Assembly: GCF_023375815.1 (NCBI RefSeq)
Contig: NZ_CP067412.1
Coordinates: 1,612,001-1,676,000 of the forward strand
Length of the DNA stretch: 64,000 bases
Direction: 5' to 3'
Source of the DNA: Pseudomonas sp. HS6
Lineage (GTDB): Bacteria; Pseudomonadota; Gammaproteobacteria; Pseudomonadales; Pseudomonadaceae
Shown here: in pieces, positions 25,688 through 34,482 of the stretch
How the letters are laid out: every line of letters starts with the position of its first letter
How positions within the stretch are numbered: position 1 is the first letter of the stretch
The notes under the pieces: model-generated
Told to the model about the DNA's origin: nothing
Databases searched by the model: none
Seen by the model: only the letters and a program-made list of their open reading frames with translations
Made by a program: the position numbers and the translations under genes

Positions 25688-26788
25688 CTACTTATCCGAC
25701 TTGATGCTGGTCCACACCCGTGTCCGCACCCGCTCCAGTTTCTGCGGCAGTGGCTGCACAACGTACAGCGTCTTCAGCGCTTCGCTGGTCGGTGTCAGGT
25801 TCGGGTTGCCGGTGATTTCCTTGTTGATCAGCGGCAGTGAATCCTTGTTGGCATTCGGGTAGCCGAGGAAGTCACTGATCGACGCAATGACTTTCGGTTC
25901 GAGCAAGGTGTTGAGGAACTCGTGGGCCTCTTCAACGTTCTTCGCGCTCTTCGGAATGGCGAAGGTATCGAACCAGATCGGCGCGCCTTCTTTCGGCAAG
26001 CGCCAGTCGACCACCACGCCGTTGCCCGCCTCTTTGGCACGGTTGCCGAACTGGTAGAAGCTGCCGGAGTAACCGATGGCCACGCAGATGTCGCCGTTGG
26101 CGATGTCAGTCATGTACTTGGCCGAGTTGAAGTAGGTGACGTAAGGACGAACCTTGAGCATCAGGTCCTTGGCTTTCTCATAGTCCGCCGGGTTCTGGCT
26201 GTTCGGGTCCAGGCCCAGGTAATGCAAAGCCAGCGGCAGGATTTCCGACGGCGAATCAAGCATCGCCACGCCGCAGGATTTCAGTTTTTCCATGTTTTCG
26301 GGCTTGAACACCAGATCCCAACTGTCCACTGGCGCATTCTCGCCAAGCGCAGCCTTGACCTTGGCCGGGTTGAAACCGATCAGCACCGTGCCGACCATGT
26401 ACGGCACGCCGTACTGATTGCCGGGATCGTTGGAGTCGAGCAACTTGAGCAACGCCGGATCCTGGTGACTCCAGTTCGGCAGCTTGGACTTGTCGAGCTT
26501 CTGGAACACGCCGGCCTTGATCTGGGTATCGAGGAACTGGTTCGACGGCACCACCAAGTCATAGCCGGAGTTACCGGTCAGTAACTTGGCTTCGAGGGAT
26601 TCGTTGGTGTCAAAGGTGTCCCAGGTCACTTTGATGTTGCTTTTGGCGGCGAAATCCTTGGGCACCGCTGGCAGGATGTAATCCGCCCAGTTGTACACCC
26701 GCAGTTCGCGCTGTTCGGCTTGCACGGCGCTGGCCAGCAGCGTCAGCCCGCACACGGTAGCGCCCAGAATGCGTTTCATCGTGACCAT
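25688..26788 (-). CDS. Periplasmic polyamine-binding protein (PotF/SpuD type)
   Basis: 366 residues. A Sec signal peptide (MKRILGATVCGLTLLASAVQA) is followed by ELRVYNWADYILP, WDTFDTNESLEAKLLTG, SGYDLVVPSNQFL and CVAIGYSGSFYQF, the ligand-binding blocks of PotF/PotD. It binds putrescine or spermidine for an ABC importer. No permease or ATPase genes are nearby, so it is an orphan that presumably feeds a transporter encoded elsewhere. GGGGAA lies seven bases before the ATG at 26788. Confidence 0.9.
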   Translation of the reverse strand: MVTMKRILGATVCGLTLLASAVQAEQRELRVYNWADYILPAVPKDFAAKSNIKVTWDTFDTNESLEAKLLTGNSGYDLVVPSNQFLDTQIKAGVFQKLDKSKLPNWSHQDPALLKLLDSNDPGNQYGVPYMVGTVLIGFNPAKVKAALGENAPVDSWDLVFKPENMEKLKSCGVAMLDSPSEILPLALHYLGLDPNSQNPADYEKAKDLMLKVRPYVTYFNSAKYMTDIANGDICVAIGYSGSFYQFGNRAKEAGNGVVVDWRLPKEGAPIWFDTFAIPKSAKNVEEAHEFLNTLLEPKVIASISDFLGYPNANKDSLPLINKEITGNPNLTPTSEALKTLYVVQPLPQKLERVRTRVWTSIKSDK

Positions 26789-26992
26789 ATTGTGTTTCCC
26801 CGAATGCAGCGTGAGTCGATGGTTTTTATGTTCTGTACACGGCAGCGGCTGTCAGATCAGCCAAGGGCAAGGAAGGTGCAGCGTTTAGTTATGGCTTCGA
26901 TTCTTGCCGACAGCGTAGTCGGAGCACAGTGGCCGGTTGGCCAAAAGGGGATCGATATGGCCAATTTGCGTGACCGTCAGAATACTGAAACA

Positions 26993-27024
26993 ACAATGCC
27001 CGGCGATTGGCCGGGCATTGTTTG
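26993..27024 (-). terminator. Terminator of the NCS1 permease gene
   Basis: CAATGCCCGGC, GATTG, GCCGGGCATTG stem just past the stop on the minus strand, with an interrupted T stretch (TTGTTGTTT) after it. Confidence 0.65.
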
Positions 27025-27040
27025 AACAGCTTGCGAAGGA

Positions 27041-28447
27041 TCAGTCGGTAAAGCCCAACTGCGCCGCCCTGCTCTGCTGCGTCTGCCCACGCGTCGCCAG
27101 GCAGTAGTACAACGGGCAGGTCACGACCAGGCCGACCAGCCATGACAGGTCCGCGCCGTCCACCAGGTTGGCGTAAGGGCCGACGTACAACGACGTATTG
27201 GCGAACGGCAGCTGCACGATGATGCCGATGAAATAGGCAATGATCGCGTGCAGATTGAAGCGACCGTAGATCCCGCCATCGGCGCGGAAGATCGAGGCGA
27301 TGTCATAGCTGCCGCGCTTGATCAGGTAGAAGTCGATCAGGTTGATCGACGCCCACGGCACCAGCACCAGAAGCAGCGCCAGAATCAGCCCGATGAACTC
27401 GGAAATGAAATCCGCCGACGCTCCCAGCGCCACCACGCAGCAGCCCGCCAGCACCACGCTCGACAACATCACCCGCACTTTGATGCTCGGCGTCCATTGG
27501 CTGGCGAAGGTCTGGATCGAGGTGATGATCGACAGCACCGCGCCATACAGATTCAGCGCGTTGTGGCTGATGATGTTGAGCAGGAACAGCACCATCAGAA
27601 TCGGCCCCAGCCACCCGGTCGATTGCTTGACCGCCGCCATCGCCTCGGTGCCCTCCGGGGTCGCCAGCACCGCCACCGCGCCGAACGTGAACGACAGAAT
27701 CGTGCCCAGCGTAGCGCCCAGGTAAGTCGCGATAAATGGCTTGCTGATACCGATGTCCGCCGGCAGGTAACGGGAATAGTCGGAGACGTACGGCGAAAAA
27801 CTGATCTGCCAGATGATCCCCAGCGACACCGTCGCCAGCCATCCGGACAGATTAAAGCTGCCACGGGTAAAGAAGTCCGCCGGCAACTCATGGGCAAAGA
27901 TGTAGAGGAATCCGGCCAGCAGCGCGCTGCCCATCACCCAGGTGCCGATGCGGTTGAGGGTATGAATGAAGTTGTAGCCGATCACGCCGATGGCCGTGGC
28001 GCTGAGGGCGCCGATCAAGATGCTCAGTGGTGCGGGAACCGACGGCGCAATGCCGACGATGGATTTGCCGGCCAGCACGATGTTGGAAATGAAGAAGCCG
28101 ATGTAGATGATCGCGGCGAAGAACACGATCAGCAGCGCACCGTAACGCCCGAACTGACCACGACTCTGCACCATCTGCGGAATGCCCATGCGTGGCCCCT
28201 GTGCCGATGCGAGGGCGATCACCACGCCACCGATCATGTGCCCCAGCGCAATCGCCAACAGCCCCCAGAACAGATCGAGATGAAACACCTGGACCACCAT
28301 GGCGCCGGTGACGATGGGCAGTGGCGCAATGTTGGTGCTGAACCAAAGGGTGAACAGGTCGCGGGCCTTCCCGTGGCGTTCCGCGAGTGGGACGTAGTCG
28401 ACCGTGTGATTCTCGATCAACGGATCTTGCCGGGACATCTGGGACAT
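27041..28447 (-). CDS. NCS1 purine-cytosine permease family transporter (copy 1)
   Basis: 468 residues with twelve hydrophobic segments. TLWFSTNIAPLPIVTGAM near the N-terminus and MGIPQMVQSRGQFGRYGALL are the NCS1 hallmarks; SFSPYVSDYSRYLP and SHNALNLYGAVLS complete the substrate site region. The family imports nucleobases, hydantoins or allantoin with H+ or Na+. It is divergent from the flavin reductase/LLM pair, and both promoters face the same 324-bp region with two matching operator-like sites, so it probably imports the substrate of that pathway. It is clearly paralogous to the permease at 36704. Confidence 0.9.
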   Translation of the reverse strand: MSQMSRQDPLIENHTVDYVPLAERHGKARDLFTLWFSTNIAPLPIVTGAMVVQVFHLDLFWGLLAIALGHMIGGVVIALASAQGPRMGIPQMVQSRGQFGRYGALLIVFFAAIIYIGFFISNIVLAGKSIVGIAPSVPAPLSILIGALSATAIGVIGYNFIHTLNRIGTWVMGSALLAGFLYIFAHELPADFFTRGSFNLSGWLATVSLGIIWQISFSPYVSDYSRYLPADIGISKPFIATYLGATLGTILSFTFGAVAVLATPEGTEAMAAVKQSTGWLGPILMVLFLLNIISHNALNLYGAVLSIITSIQTFASQWTPSIKVRVMLSSVVLAGCCVVALGASADFISEFIGLILALLLVLVPWASINLIDFYLIKRGSYDIASIFRADGGIYGRFNLHAIIAYFIGIIVQLPFANTSLYVGPYANLVDGADLSWLVGLVVTCPLYYCLATRGQTQQSRAAQLGFTD

Positions 28448-28534
28448 AAAAATGAACTCGATTGGGTCTGTTCTTATCGTTGTATGAAGCCAAACCGGGG
28501 GTGCTTCTTGGCTGCCCCTCAGATGGAGACCATA

Positions 28535-28722
28535 TTATGGTATTCCAACATTTTCACAAGACTGATCCGCTGTCTGCGACGGCATCTGATCCGGCATCCT
28601 CCCTGATCGTCAGGCTTCACGGCTAGGCGAAAGGCCCGTAAATGTTGACTTTCCGACGAATGCACCACGTTTATCGTTTCACCAAAAAAGCACTTGCAAT
28701 CGATGTATTACGGTATACCATC
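28535..28722. promoter_or_regulatory. Two matching operator-like sites in the divergent region
   Basis: ATTATGGTATTCCAACA (28535-28551) and ATTACGGTATACCATCA (28706-28722) agree at 14 of 17 positions and centre on the palindrome GGTATACC. One lies near each of the divergent start codons (permease at 28447, flavin reductase at 28772). The form recalls operators of GntR/FadR-type regulators. No GntR gene lies in the window, so the regulator would be elsewhere. The rest of the 324-bp region shows no gene. Confidence 0.5.
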
Positions 28723-28771
28723 AGACCCATAAACACATAAAAAACGCTTCACCGCACTCGAGGATTGACCA

Positions 28772-29257
28772 ATGATCGATGCTGCCGTCTACAAACAAGT
28801 CATGGGCTCGTTCCCGTCCGGCGTCACCGTCATCACCACGCTTGATGACGACGGCCAGATCGTCGGCCTCACCGCCAGCGCTTTCAGCTCGCTGTCGATG
28901 GACCCCGCCCTGGTGCTGTTCTGTCCCAACTACAGCTCTGACTCCTATCCCGTCCTGATCAAGAACAAACGCTTTGCCATTCACGTCCTGTCCGGCGGCC
29001 AGCAGAGCGAAGCCTACGCGTTCGCCCGCAAAGGCAAGGACAAGGCGCAGGGCATCGAGTGGACGCTGAGTGAGCTGGGCAACCCGATCCTGGCCAACGC
29101 GACAGCTATCATCGAATGTGAGTTGTGGCGCGAATACGAAGGCGGCGACCACGCGATCATGGTCGGCGCGGTGAAAAACCTCATCGTCCCTCAGCAGGAC
29201 ACCGGCCCGCTGGTGTATTGCCACGGCAAGATGAGCGCCCTGCCCGCTTTTGCCTGA
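28772..29257 (+). CDS. Flavin reductase (RutF/HpaC type)
   Basis: 161 residues. MGSFPSGVTVITTLDDDG, IVGLTASAFSSLSMDPALVLFC and FAIHVLSGGQQSEAYAFA are the conserved blocks of the FMN-binding split-barrel flavin reductases. Such enzymes use NAD(P)H to supply reduced FMN to a partner monooxygenase; the LLM protein encoded 67 bp downstream is the obvious partner. The ending LVYCHGKMSALPAF is family-typical. It is the first gene of a two-gene operon closed by a terminator at 30389. Confidence 0.88.
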   Translation: MIDAAVYKQVMGSFPSGVTVITTLDDDGQIVGLTASAFSSLSMDPALVLFCPNYSSDSYPVLIKNKRFAIHVLSGGQQSEAYAFARKGKDKAQGIEWTLSELGNPILANATAIIECELWREYEGGDHAIMVGAVKNLIVPQQDTGPLVYCHGKMSALPAFA

Positions 29258-29324
29258 TCTGCACGATTGCACTTAAACAGGCCGGCAAGCGACCGGCCGA
29301 CCACAAGAGATTCGAGGTAGCGTC

Positions 29325-30368
29325 ATGAAATTTTCCCTGTTCGTACACATGGAGCGCTGGGACGAAAGCGTCAGCCACCGTCAACTGTTCGAAGACCTGA
29401 CCGAACTGACGTTGATGGCCGAGGACGGCGGTTTCAGCACCGTGTGGATCGGCGAACACCACGCCATGGAATACACCATCTCGCCGAGCCCGATGCCGCT
29501 GCTGGCCTACCTCGCTGCCAAAACCACCACCATTCACCTGGGCGCCGGCACCATCATCGCGCCGTTCTGGCACCCGCTGCGGGTTGCCGGTGAATGCGCA
29601 CTGCTCGACGTGATCAGCAACGGCCGGATGGAAGTCGGCCTGGCGCGCGGCGCCTACCAGGTTGAATTCGACCGCATGGCCGGCGGCATACCCGCCTCAT
29701 CCGGTGGTCAGGCGTTGCGGGAAATGGTCCCGGTGGTACGCGCCCTATGGCAAGGCGACTACGCCCACAACGGCGAGATCTGGAAATTCCCCACCTCCAC
29801 CAGCGTGCCGAAACCGATCCAGAAGCCCAACCCGCCGATGTGGATCGCCGCCCGCGACCCGGACTCGCACAACTTCGCCGTGGCCAACGGCTGCAACGTG
29901 ATGGTCACACCGTTGATGAAGGGCGATGAAGAAGTCCTCGACCTGAAAAACAAATTCCAGACGGCGCTGGACAACAACCCTGATGTGCCGCGTCCGCAAT
30001 TGATGGTGCTGCGTCATACCCACGTGCATGCAGTGGATGACCCGGAAGGCTGGAAGGTTGGCGCCAAGGCAATTTCACGTTTCTACCGAACCTTCGATGC
30101 GTGGTTCGGCAACAAGGAAGTGCCGGTAAACGGCTTCCTGGCCCCGAGCCCCGAAGAGAAATTTGCCGGACGGCCGGAGTTTGAACTTGAGAGCCTGCAC
30201 AAGACGGCGATGATCGGCACGCCGGAGGAGATCATTCCGAGAATCAAGTACTACCAGGAACTGGGAGTGGACGAGTTCAGTTTCTGGTGTGACAACAGCT
30301 TGCCGCATGCGGAGAAGAAGAAGTCGCTGGAGCTGTTTATCAAGCATGTGGTGCCGGCGTTCAGATAG
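29325..30368 (+). CDS. LLM-class flavin-dependent monooxygenase
   Basis: 347 residues, a TIM-barrel luciferase-like monooxygenase: FSLFVHMERWDESV at the first strand, STVWIGEHHAMEYTISPSPMP, HLGAGTIIAPFWHPLRVAGE and SNGRMEVGLARGAYQVEFDR. These are the flavin-contact loops of the alkanal-monooxygenase type. It would use reduced FMN from the reductase in the same operon to oxygenate a small organic substrate. In the Rut pathway the analogous RutA opens the uracil ring. The substrate here is unknown; ring opening or Baeyer-Villiger-type attack on the compound imported by the adjacent permease is the leading inference. Confidence 0.88.
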   Translation: MKFSLFVHMERWDESVSHRQLFEDLTELTLMAEDGGFSTVWIGEHHAMEYTISPSPMPLLAYLAAKTTTIHLGAGTIIAPFWHPLRVAGECALLDVISNGRMEVGLARGAYQVEFDRMAGGIPASSGGQALREMVPVVRALWQGDYAHNGEIWKFPTSTSVPKPIQKPNPPMWIAARDPDSHNFAVANGCNVMVTPLMKGDEEVLDLKNKFQTALDNNPDVPRPQLMVLRHTHVHAVDDPEGWKVGAKAISRFYRTFDAWFGNKEVPVNGFLAPSPEEKFAGRPEFELESLHKTAMIGTPEEIIPRIKYYQELGVDEFSFWCDNSLPHAEKKKSLELFIKHVVPAFR

Positions 30369-30388
30369 ACCTGCTGCCCCGCATATGA

Positions 30389-30419
30389 AAACGCCCCGAG
30401 ATGTTCGGGGCGTTTTCAT
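30389..30419 (+). terminator. Terminator of the flavin reductase/LLM operon
   Basis: AAAACGCCCCGA, GATGT, TCGGGGCGTTTT stem with flanking A and T runs; it can serve the convergent gene at 30428 too. Confidence 0.88.
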
Positions 30420-30427
30420 TTGGGGTT

Positions 30428-30901
30428 TCAAGCCAACGACGGCTCTGCCGGATCAGGCAGAAAGAATCGCGCTGTCAGCCAGCATGTCGCCATTGCTGTG
30501 ACGAACAGTACGACCATTCCGGAAATCTCCTCGGAAAAGCTCGCTCCCTTTACATCCGATAAAACGGCCAGGACAAACGGTGTCACCCATAAAGTGGCCA
30601 ATACGGCACCCGACAGCGCAATCACCGAACAGGCTCGGCTCGTCCGTTTGACCTTCATCAGAGCAATCACCATTGCGAATAACAAAAACGGCACAAGAAA
30701 CACTGCTTCAGCGAGAACAGGGCCAAGGAACGGCATCAACATCAACTCCCCTCCCACGACCTCGCCCATCAGCCGTGGGTTCATTGCCAGATGGAAGATT
30801 GTTGCAAGGGTCTTGATGATGCTTGCGATAAACCCTGGAACCAGTGGACAGAGAAGAAAGGCAAGGAACACTTTCAGACGCGGATATTTCACTTCATTCA
30901 C
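30428..30901 (-). CDS. Unrecognised integral membrane protein
   Basis: About 157 residues from a GTG (reads MNEVKYPRLKVFL) with AAGGA eight bases upstream. There are four hydrophobic segments (LAFLLCPLVPGFIASII, FLGPVLAEAVFLVPFLLFAMVIAL, SVIALSGAVLATLWVTPFVLA, MVVLFVTAMATCWLTARFFL). The arrangement resembles small DUF-type inner-membrane proteins and has no catalytic motif. A longer frame reaching 31066 would overlap the HxlR gene and is not supported. The link to the surrounding catabolic genes is unclear, and GC is somewhat low. Confidence 0.65.
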   Translation of the reverse strand: MNEVKYPRLKVFLAFLLCPLVPGFIASIIKTLATIFHLAMNPRLMGEVVGGELMLMPFLGPVLAEAVFLVPFLLFAMVIALMKVKRTSRACSVIALSGAVLATLWVTPFVLAVLSDVKGASFSEEISGMVVLFVTAMATCWLTARFFLPDPAEPSLA

Positions 30902-30962
30902 TGCCACAATCCTTTTTCCACAAAAAACAAACGTTGTGCATCGTCCTTCACGTTGCAGGGCC

Positions 30963-31412
30963 TCAACGTCTGATGCCTGTTTGCGTCGCGATATCTTCCG
31001 GCGCCAAATGGCGACCATCGGCCGACAGCAGCTCCAGCTTCCTGATCGGCTTTCGCTTTTGCGCATCCACCATCACCGAGCCCGACTCACCAGGCTCGAA
31101 CATGAACTCCCCGCCCCACTGCGACAGCGCGACGATGACGGTCTGCAAGGCCCAACCCTTTTCCGTCAGCACGTACTCCTTGTAGGCGCTGCCATCGGAC
31201 GCCGGCACCAGGCGCAGGATGTCGCGCTCCACCAGCCCTTTGAGCCGGACACTCAACATGTTCTTGGCGATCTCCAGGCTCTTCTCGAAATCGCCGAAAC
31301 GACAAATGCCGTCCAGCGCATCGCGGATGATCAGCAGCGACCACCAGTCGCCGATCAGGTCCAGTGTCCGGGCGATCGGGCAGGCATTGCCGGCGAGGCT
31401 TTTGCGCTTCAT
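30963..31412 (-). CDS. HxlR-family regulator
   Basis: 149 residues from MKRKSLAGNACPIARTLDLIGDWWSLLIIRD. The Cys of CPIA and the winged HTH (FGDFEKSLEIAKNMLSVRLK, VERDILRL, EYVLTEKGWAL) define HxlR, whose members sense electrophiles, quinones or aldehydes, often through that N-terminal Cys. It is divergent from an alpha/beta hydrolase, with an operator-like palindrome between them. Confidence 0.88.
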   Translation of the reverse strand: MKRKSLAGNACPIARTLDLIGDWWSLLIIRDALDGICRFGDFEKSLEIAKNMLSVRLKGLVERDILRLVPASDGSAYKEYVLTEKGWALQTVIVALSQWGGEFMFEPGESGSVMVDAQKRKPIRKLELLSADGRHLAPEDIATQTGIRR

Positions 31413-31447
31413 TTCGGGTGTCTCCAGCAAATCGGCAGGTTGGATGC

Positions 31448-31464
31448 GGTTGCATCTTACAACC
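31448..31464. promoter_or_regulatory. Operator-like palindrome between HxlR and hydrolase genes
   Basis: GGTTGCA, TCT, TACAACC: arms match at 6 of 7 positions. It is placed 36 bp from the HxlR start and 130 bp from the hydrolase start. The TTGNA-N3-TNCAA form suits a winged-HTH dimer. Confidence 0.4.
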
Positions 31465-31593
31465 CGCACTGCAAAACCGATAACGCCGTGCGCCATGAAC
31501 TTAGCACCTGCGTACAAGTGGCCGATGCGCTTTGCCGCGATAGTGACCATTGCCATCACGGCATTCACGCAGGCCCACACCCAAGGAGTTTCC

Positions 31594-32412
31594 ATGAGCA
31601 CGTTCACGACCCAAGACGGCACCGAGATCTATTTCAAGGACTGGGGCAGCGGCAAACCCGTGCTGTTCAGCCACGGCTGGCCGCTGGACGCCGACATGTG
31701 GGAATACCAGATGGAATACCTGAGCAGTCGCGGCTACCGCACCATCGCCTTCGACCGTCGCGGTTTCGGCCGTTCCGAGCAGCCGTGGACCGGCTACGAC
31801 TACGACACTTTCGCCGACGACATCGCGCAGTTGATCGAACACCTCGATCTGCGTGACGTGACCCTGGTCGGTTTCTCCATGGGCGGTGGCGATGTCAGCC
31901 GCTACATTGCGCGCCACGGTAGCGAGCGCGTTGCCGGGCTGGTGCTGCTGGGCGCCGTGACGCCGCTGTTCGGCAAGAAACCGGACTTCGCCGAGGGCGT
32001 CGACACGTCGGTGTTCGACGGGATCAAGGCAGGCCTGTTGAAGGATCGTGCGCAGTTCATCGCTGACTTCAACGCCCCGTTCTATGGCACCAATCAGGGT
32101 CAGAAAGTCTCAGAAGGCGTGCTGACGCAAACCCTGAACATCGCCCTGCTCGCCTCGCTGAAAGGCACCGTGGATTGCGTCACCGCATTCTCGGAAACCG
32201 ACTTCCGCCCGGACATGGCGAAAATCGATGTGCCGACGCTGGTGATTCACGGCGATGGCGATCAGATCGTCCCGTTCGAAACCACCGGCAAACAGGCGGC
32301 GGCGCAAATCAAGGGCGCTGAGCTGAAAGTCTACGCGGGCGCGCCACACGGCTTTGCGGTCACCCATGCGCAGCAATTGAATGAAGACCTGCTGGCGTTT
32401 CTCGATCGCTGA
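31594..32412 (+). CDS. Alpha/beta hydrolase, non-heme chloroperoxidase/esterase type
   Basis: 272 residues. FSHGWPLDADMWE (oxyanion loop), nucleophile Ser95 in LVGFSMGGGDVSRY, the acid in VIHGDGDQIVPFE and a final His in GAPHGFAVTH complete a Ser-Asp-His triad. The high similarity to cofactor-free haloperoxidases (perhydrolases/aryl esterases) suggests ester or lactone hydrolysis, with peracid formation as a side reaction. Its own ribosome site is AAGGAG. It is divergent from an HxlR regulator and followed by a strong terminator, so it is a unit of its own inside the catabolic region. Confidence 0.88.
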   Translation: MSTFTTQDGTEIYFKDWGSGKPVLFSHGWPLDADMWEYQMEYLSSRGYRTIAFDRRGFGRSEQPWTGYDYDTFADDIAQLIEHLDLRDVTLVGFSMGGGDVSRYIARHGSERVAGLVLLGAVTPLFGKKPDFAEGVDTSVFDGIKAGLLKDRAQFIADFNAPFYGTNQGQKVSEGVLTQTLNIALLASLKGTVDCVTAFSETDFRPDMAKIDVPTLVIHGDGDQIVPFETTGKQAAAQIKGAELKVYAGAPHGFAVTHAQQLNEDLLAFLDR

Positions 32413-32440
32413 GTTTGCATTGAACTGAACACGCCTTGAA

Positions 32441-32478
32441 AAGGGCCGCCGACAACCCTGTCGGCGGCCCTTTTTTTC
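32441..32478 (+). terminator. Terminator after the alpha/beta hydrolase gene
   Basis: AGGGCCGCCGACA, ACCC, TGTCGGCGGCCCT stem followed by seven T. Confidence 0.93.
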
Positions 32479-32672
32479 GTCGTCCCGGATTCCGGTGCCA
32501 CGGTGAAGCCCCGTATTTACGGGCCTCCTGGCCCTCTGCATCACGTTTTTATCTTCACATGCCAGCTTAATAATATTTTACCGATAACCACCCCCTCCCT
32601 AGTCTGATCCCAAGCACAGAGAACAGGTCGACAGCGGCCTGAATCCAACGGCCTCGTGAGAAGGGATCAGAG

Positions 32673-33980
32673 ATGACCACTGAAATAATAAAAACAGACA
32701 CGCTTGTTGTCGGCGCCGGTCAAGCGGGTGTGGCCATGAGCGAACACCTGAGCAAACTCGGTGTGCCGCACCTGGTGCTGGAGCGCAGCCGCGTTGCCGA
32801 GCGCTGGCGCACCGGGCGCTGGGACTCGCTGGTGGCCAACGGTCCGGCGTGGCACGACCGCTTTCCGGGGATGGAATTCGACGACGTCGATCCGGATGGG
32901 TTCGCCCACAAGGAACGTGTCGCCGATTACTTTGAAGCCTATGCGAAGAAATTCAACGCACCGATCCGCACCGGCGTGGACGTGAAGAGTGTGGTACGCA
33001 ATGTCGGTCGCCCGGGCTTCACCGTCGAGACTTCCGAGGGTGTGATCGAAGCGGCCCGCGTCGTCGCCGCCACCGGCCCGTTTCAACGTCCAGTGATCCC
33101 GGCCATTGCGCCGAAGGATGAGCGTCTGTTGCAGATTCACTCGGCCGACTATCGTAACCCGCAACAGCTGCCGGCCGGCGCGGTGCTGGTGGTCGGCGCC
33201 GGTTCGTCTGGCGTGCAGATCGCTGATGAATTGCAGCGCTCGGGCAAGCAGGTTTACCTCTCGGTCGGTGCCCATGACCGCCCTCCTCGCGCTTACCGCA
33301 ACCGTGATTTCTGCTGGTGGCTCGGCGTGCTCGGCGAGTGGGATCAGGCCGCGATGAAACCCGGTCGCGAGCACGTGACCATCGCTGTCAGCGGCGCCCA
33401 CGGTGGGCGCACCATCGATTTCCGTGGCCTGGCCCATCGCGGCATGACCCTGGTCGGCGTGACCGAATCGTTCAGCGACGGCGTGGTGACGTTCAAGCAG
33501 GACCTGCGCGACAACCTCAAGCGTGGCGACGAGAACTACCTCGCGCTGCTGGATGCCGCCGACGCCTACATCGAACGCAACGGCCTCGATCTGCCTCTGG
33601 AACCGAAAGCCCGCGAAACGTATCCGGACCCTGAATGCGTGAAAAACCCGCTGGCCGATCTCGATCTGGCCGCCGCCGGCATCACCTCGATCATCTGGGC
33701 CACCGGGTTTGCCGTGGACTATTCCTGGCTGAAAGTCGCCGCTTTCGACGACAACGGCAAGCCGCAGCACCAGCGCGGTGTGTCCAGCGAATCAGGCGTG
33801 TATTTCCTCGGCTTGCCGTGGCAATCACGACGTGGGTCGTCGTTCATCTGGGGCGTATGGCACGACGCCAAGCACGTGGCCGATCACATCGCTACCCAGC
33901 GCAAATACCTGGCCTATCGCGATGCCGAGCAACGCGAAGCCGTGCTGCACAACAACGCTGTCGACACCGTCGACGCTTGA
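32673..33980 (+). CDS. FAD/NAD(P)-dependent flavoprotein monooxygenase
   Basis: 435 residues. The FAD Rossmann motif is TLVVGAGQAGVAMSEHL at the N-terminus, a second nucleotide motif VLVVGAGSSGVQIADEL lies near residue 170, and IIWATGFAVDYSWL is the late ATG motif. This is the layout of flavin-containing (FMO/BVMO-like) monooxygenases and their relatives such as indole-pyruvate monooxygenases. It leads an operon with RidA, DUF1028 and an M20 amidohydrolase, so it probably hydroxylates a nitrogenous intermediate. Start ATG at 32673 with AGGGATCAGAG upstream. Confidence 0.87.
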   Translation: MTTEIIKTDTLVVGAGQAGVAMSEHLSKLGVPHLVLERSRVAERWRTGRWDSLVANGPAWHDRFPGMEFDDVDPDGFAHKERVADYFEAYAKKFNAPIRTGVDVKSVVRNVGRPGFTVETSEGVIEAARVVAATGPFQRPVIPAIAPKDERLLQIHSADYRNPQQLPAGAVLVVGAGSSGVQIADELQRSGKQVYLSVGAHDRPPRAYRNRDFCWWLGVLGEWDQAAMKPGREHVTIAVSGAHGGRTIDFRGLAHRGMTLVGVTESFSDGVVTFKQDLRDNLKRGDENYLALLDAADAYIERNGLDLPLEPKARETYPDPECVKNPLADLDLAAAGITSIIWATGFAVDYSWLKVAAFDDNGKPQHQRGVSSESGVYFLGLPWQSRRGSSFIWGVWHDAKHVADHIATQRKYLAYRDAEQREAVLHNNAVDTVDA

Positions 33981-34038
33981 TTTCCCTCTTCAATACCGGC
34001 GCCTGTCGCGCCGGGTCCGATTTCGTCAGGAGCCTCCC

Positions 34039-34455
34039 ATGAGTCAGCCAACCCACACCCGCATTCGCATGTTCAACACCAAGGACACCTACCCGAACCA
34101 GACCCTGGACAACGACCTGTGCCAGGCCGTGCGCGCCGGCAACACCGTGTATGTCCGTGGTCAGGTCGGCACCAATTTCGATGGCGAACTGGTCGGCCTC
34201 GGTGACCCGCGCGCCCAGACCGAACAGGCCATGCGCAACGTCAAGCAATTGCTCGAAGAGGCCGGCAGCGACCTGAGCCATATCGTCAAGACCACCACTT
34301 ACCTGATCGACCCGCGCTACCGCGAGCCGGTGTATCAGGAAGTCGGCAAATGGCTGAAGGGGGTTTTCCCGATCTCCACCGGGTTGGTGGTGTCGGCGCT
34401 GGGTCAGCCGCAGTGGCTGATGGAGATTGATGTGGTTGCGGTGATTCCCGAGTAA
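34039..34455 (+). CDS. RidA-family protein (RutC-like position)
   Basis: 138 residues. Family blocks are NDLCQAVRAGNTVYVRGQVG, AMRNVKQLLEEAGSDLSHIV and TTYLIDPRYREPVYQEVGKW; the usual RAAV substrate Arg region is replaced by FPISTGLVVSALGQP, so it belongs to a sub-branch with a different pocket. In catabolic operons such proteins hydrolyse aminoacrylate-type enamines or carbamates, as RutC does. It lies between the flavoprotein and DUF1028 genes with a 59-bp gap. The ATG has AGGAGCC upstream. Confidence 0.86.
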   Translation: MSQPTHTRIRMFNTKDTYPNQTLDNDLCQAVRAGNTVYVRGQVGTNFDGELVGLGDPRAQTEQAMRNVKQLLEEAGSDLSHIVKTTTYLIDPRYREPVYQEVGKWLKGVFPISTGLVVSALGQPQWLMEIDVVAVIPE

Positions 34456-34482
34456 TTCAACTTCAGCGAAAGGAGGCCACAC

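Noticed and set aside
30428..31066. A longer version of the four-helix membrane protein
   Set aside because: The extra N-terminus would overlap the HxlR gene and is Arg/Lys/Ser-rich; a GTG with a good ribosome site lies at 30901.
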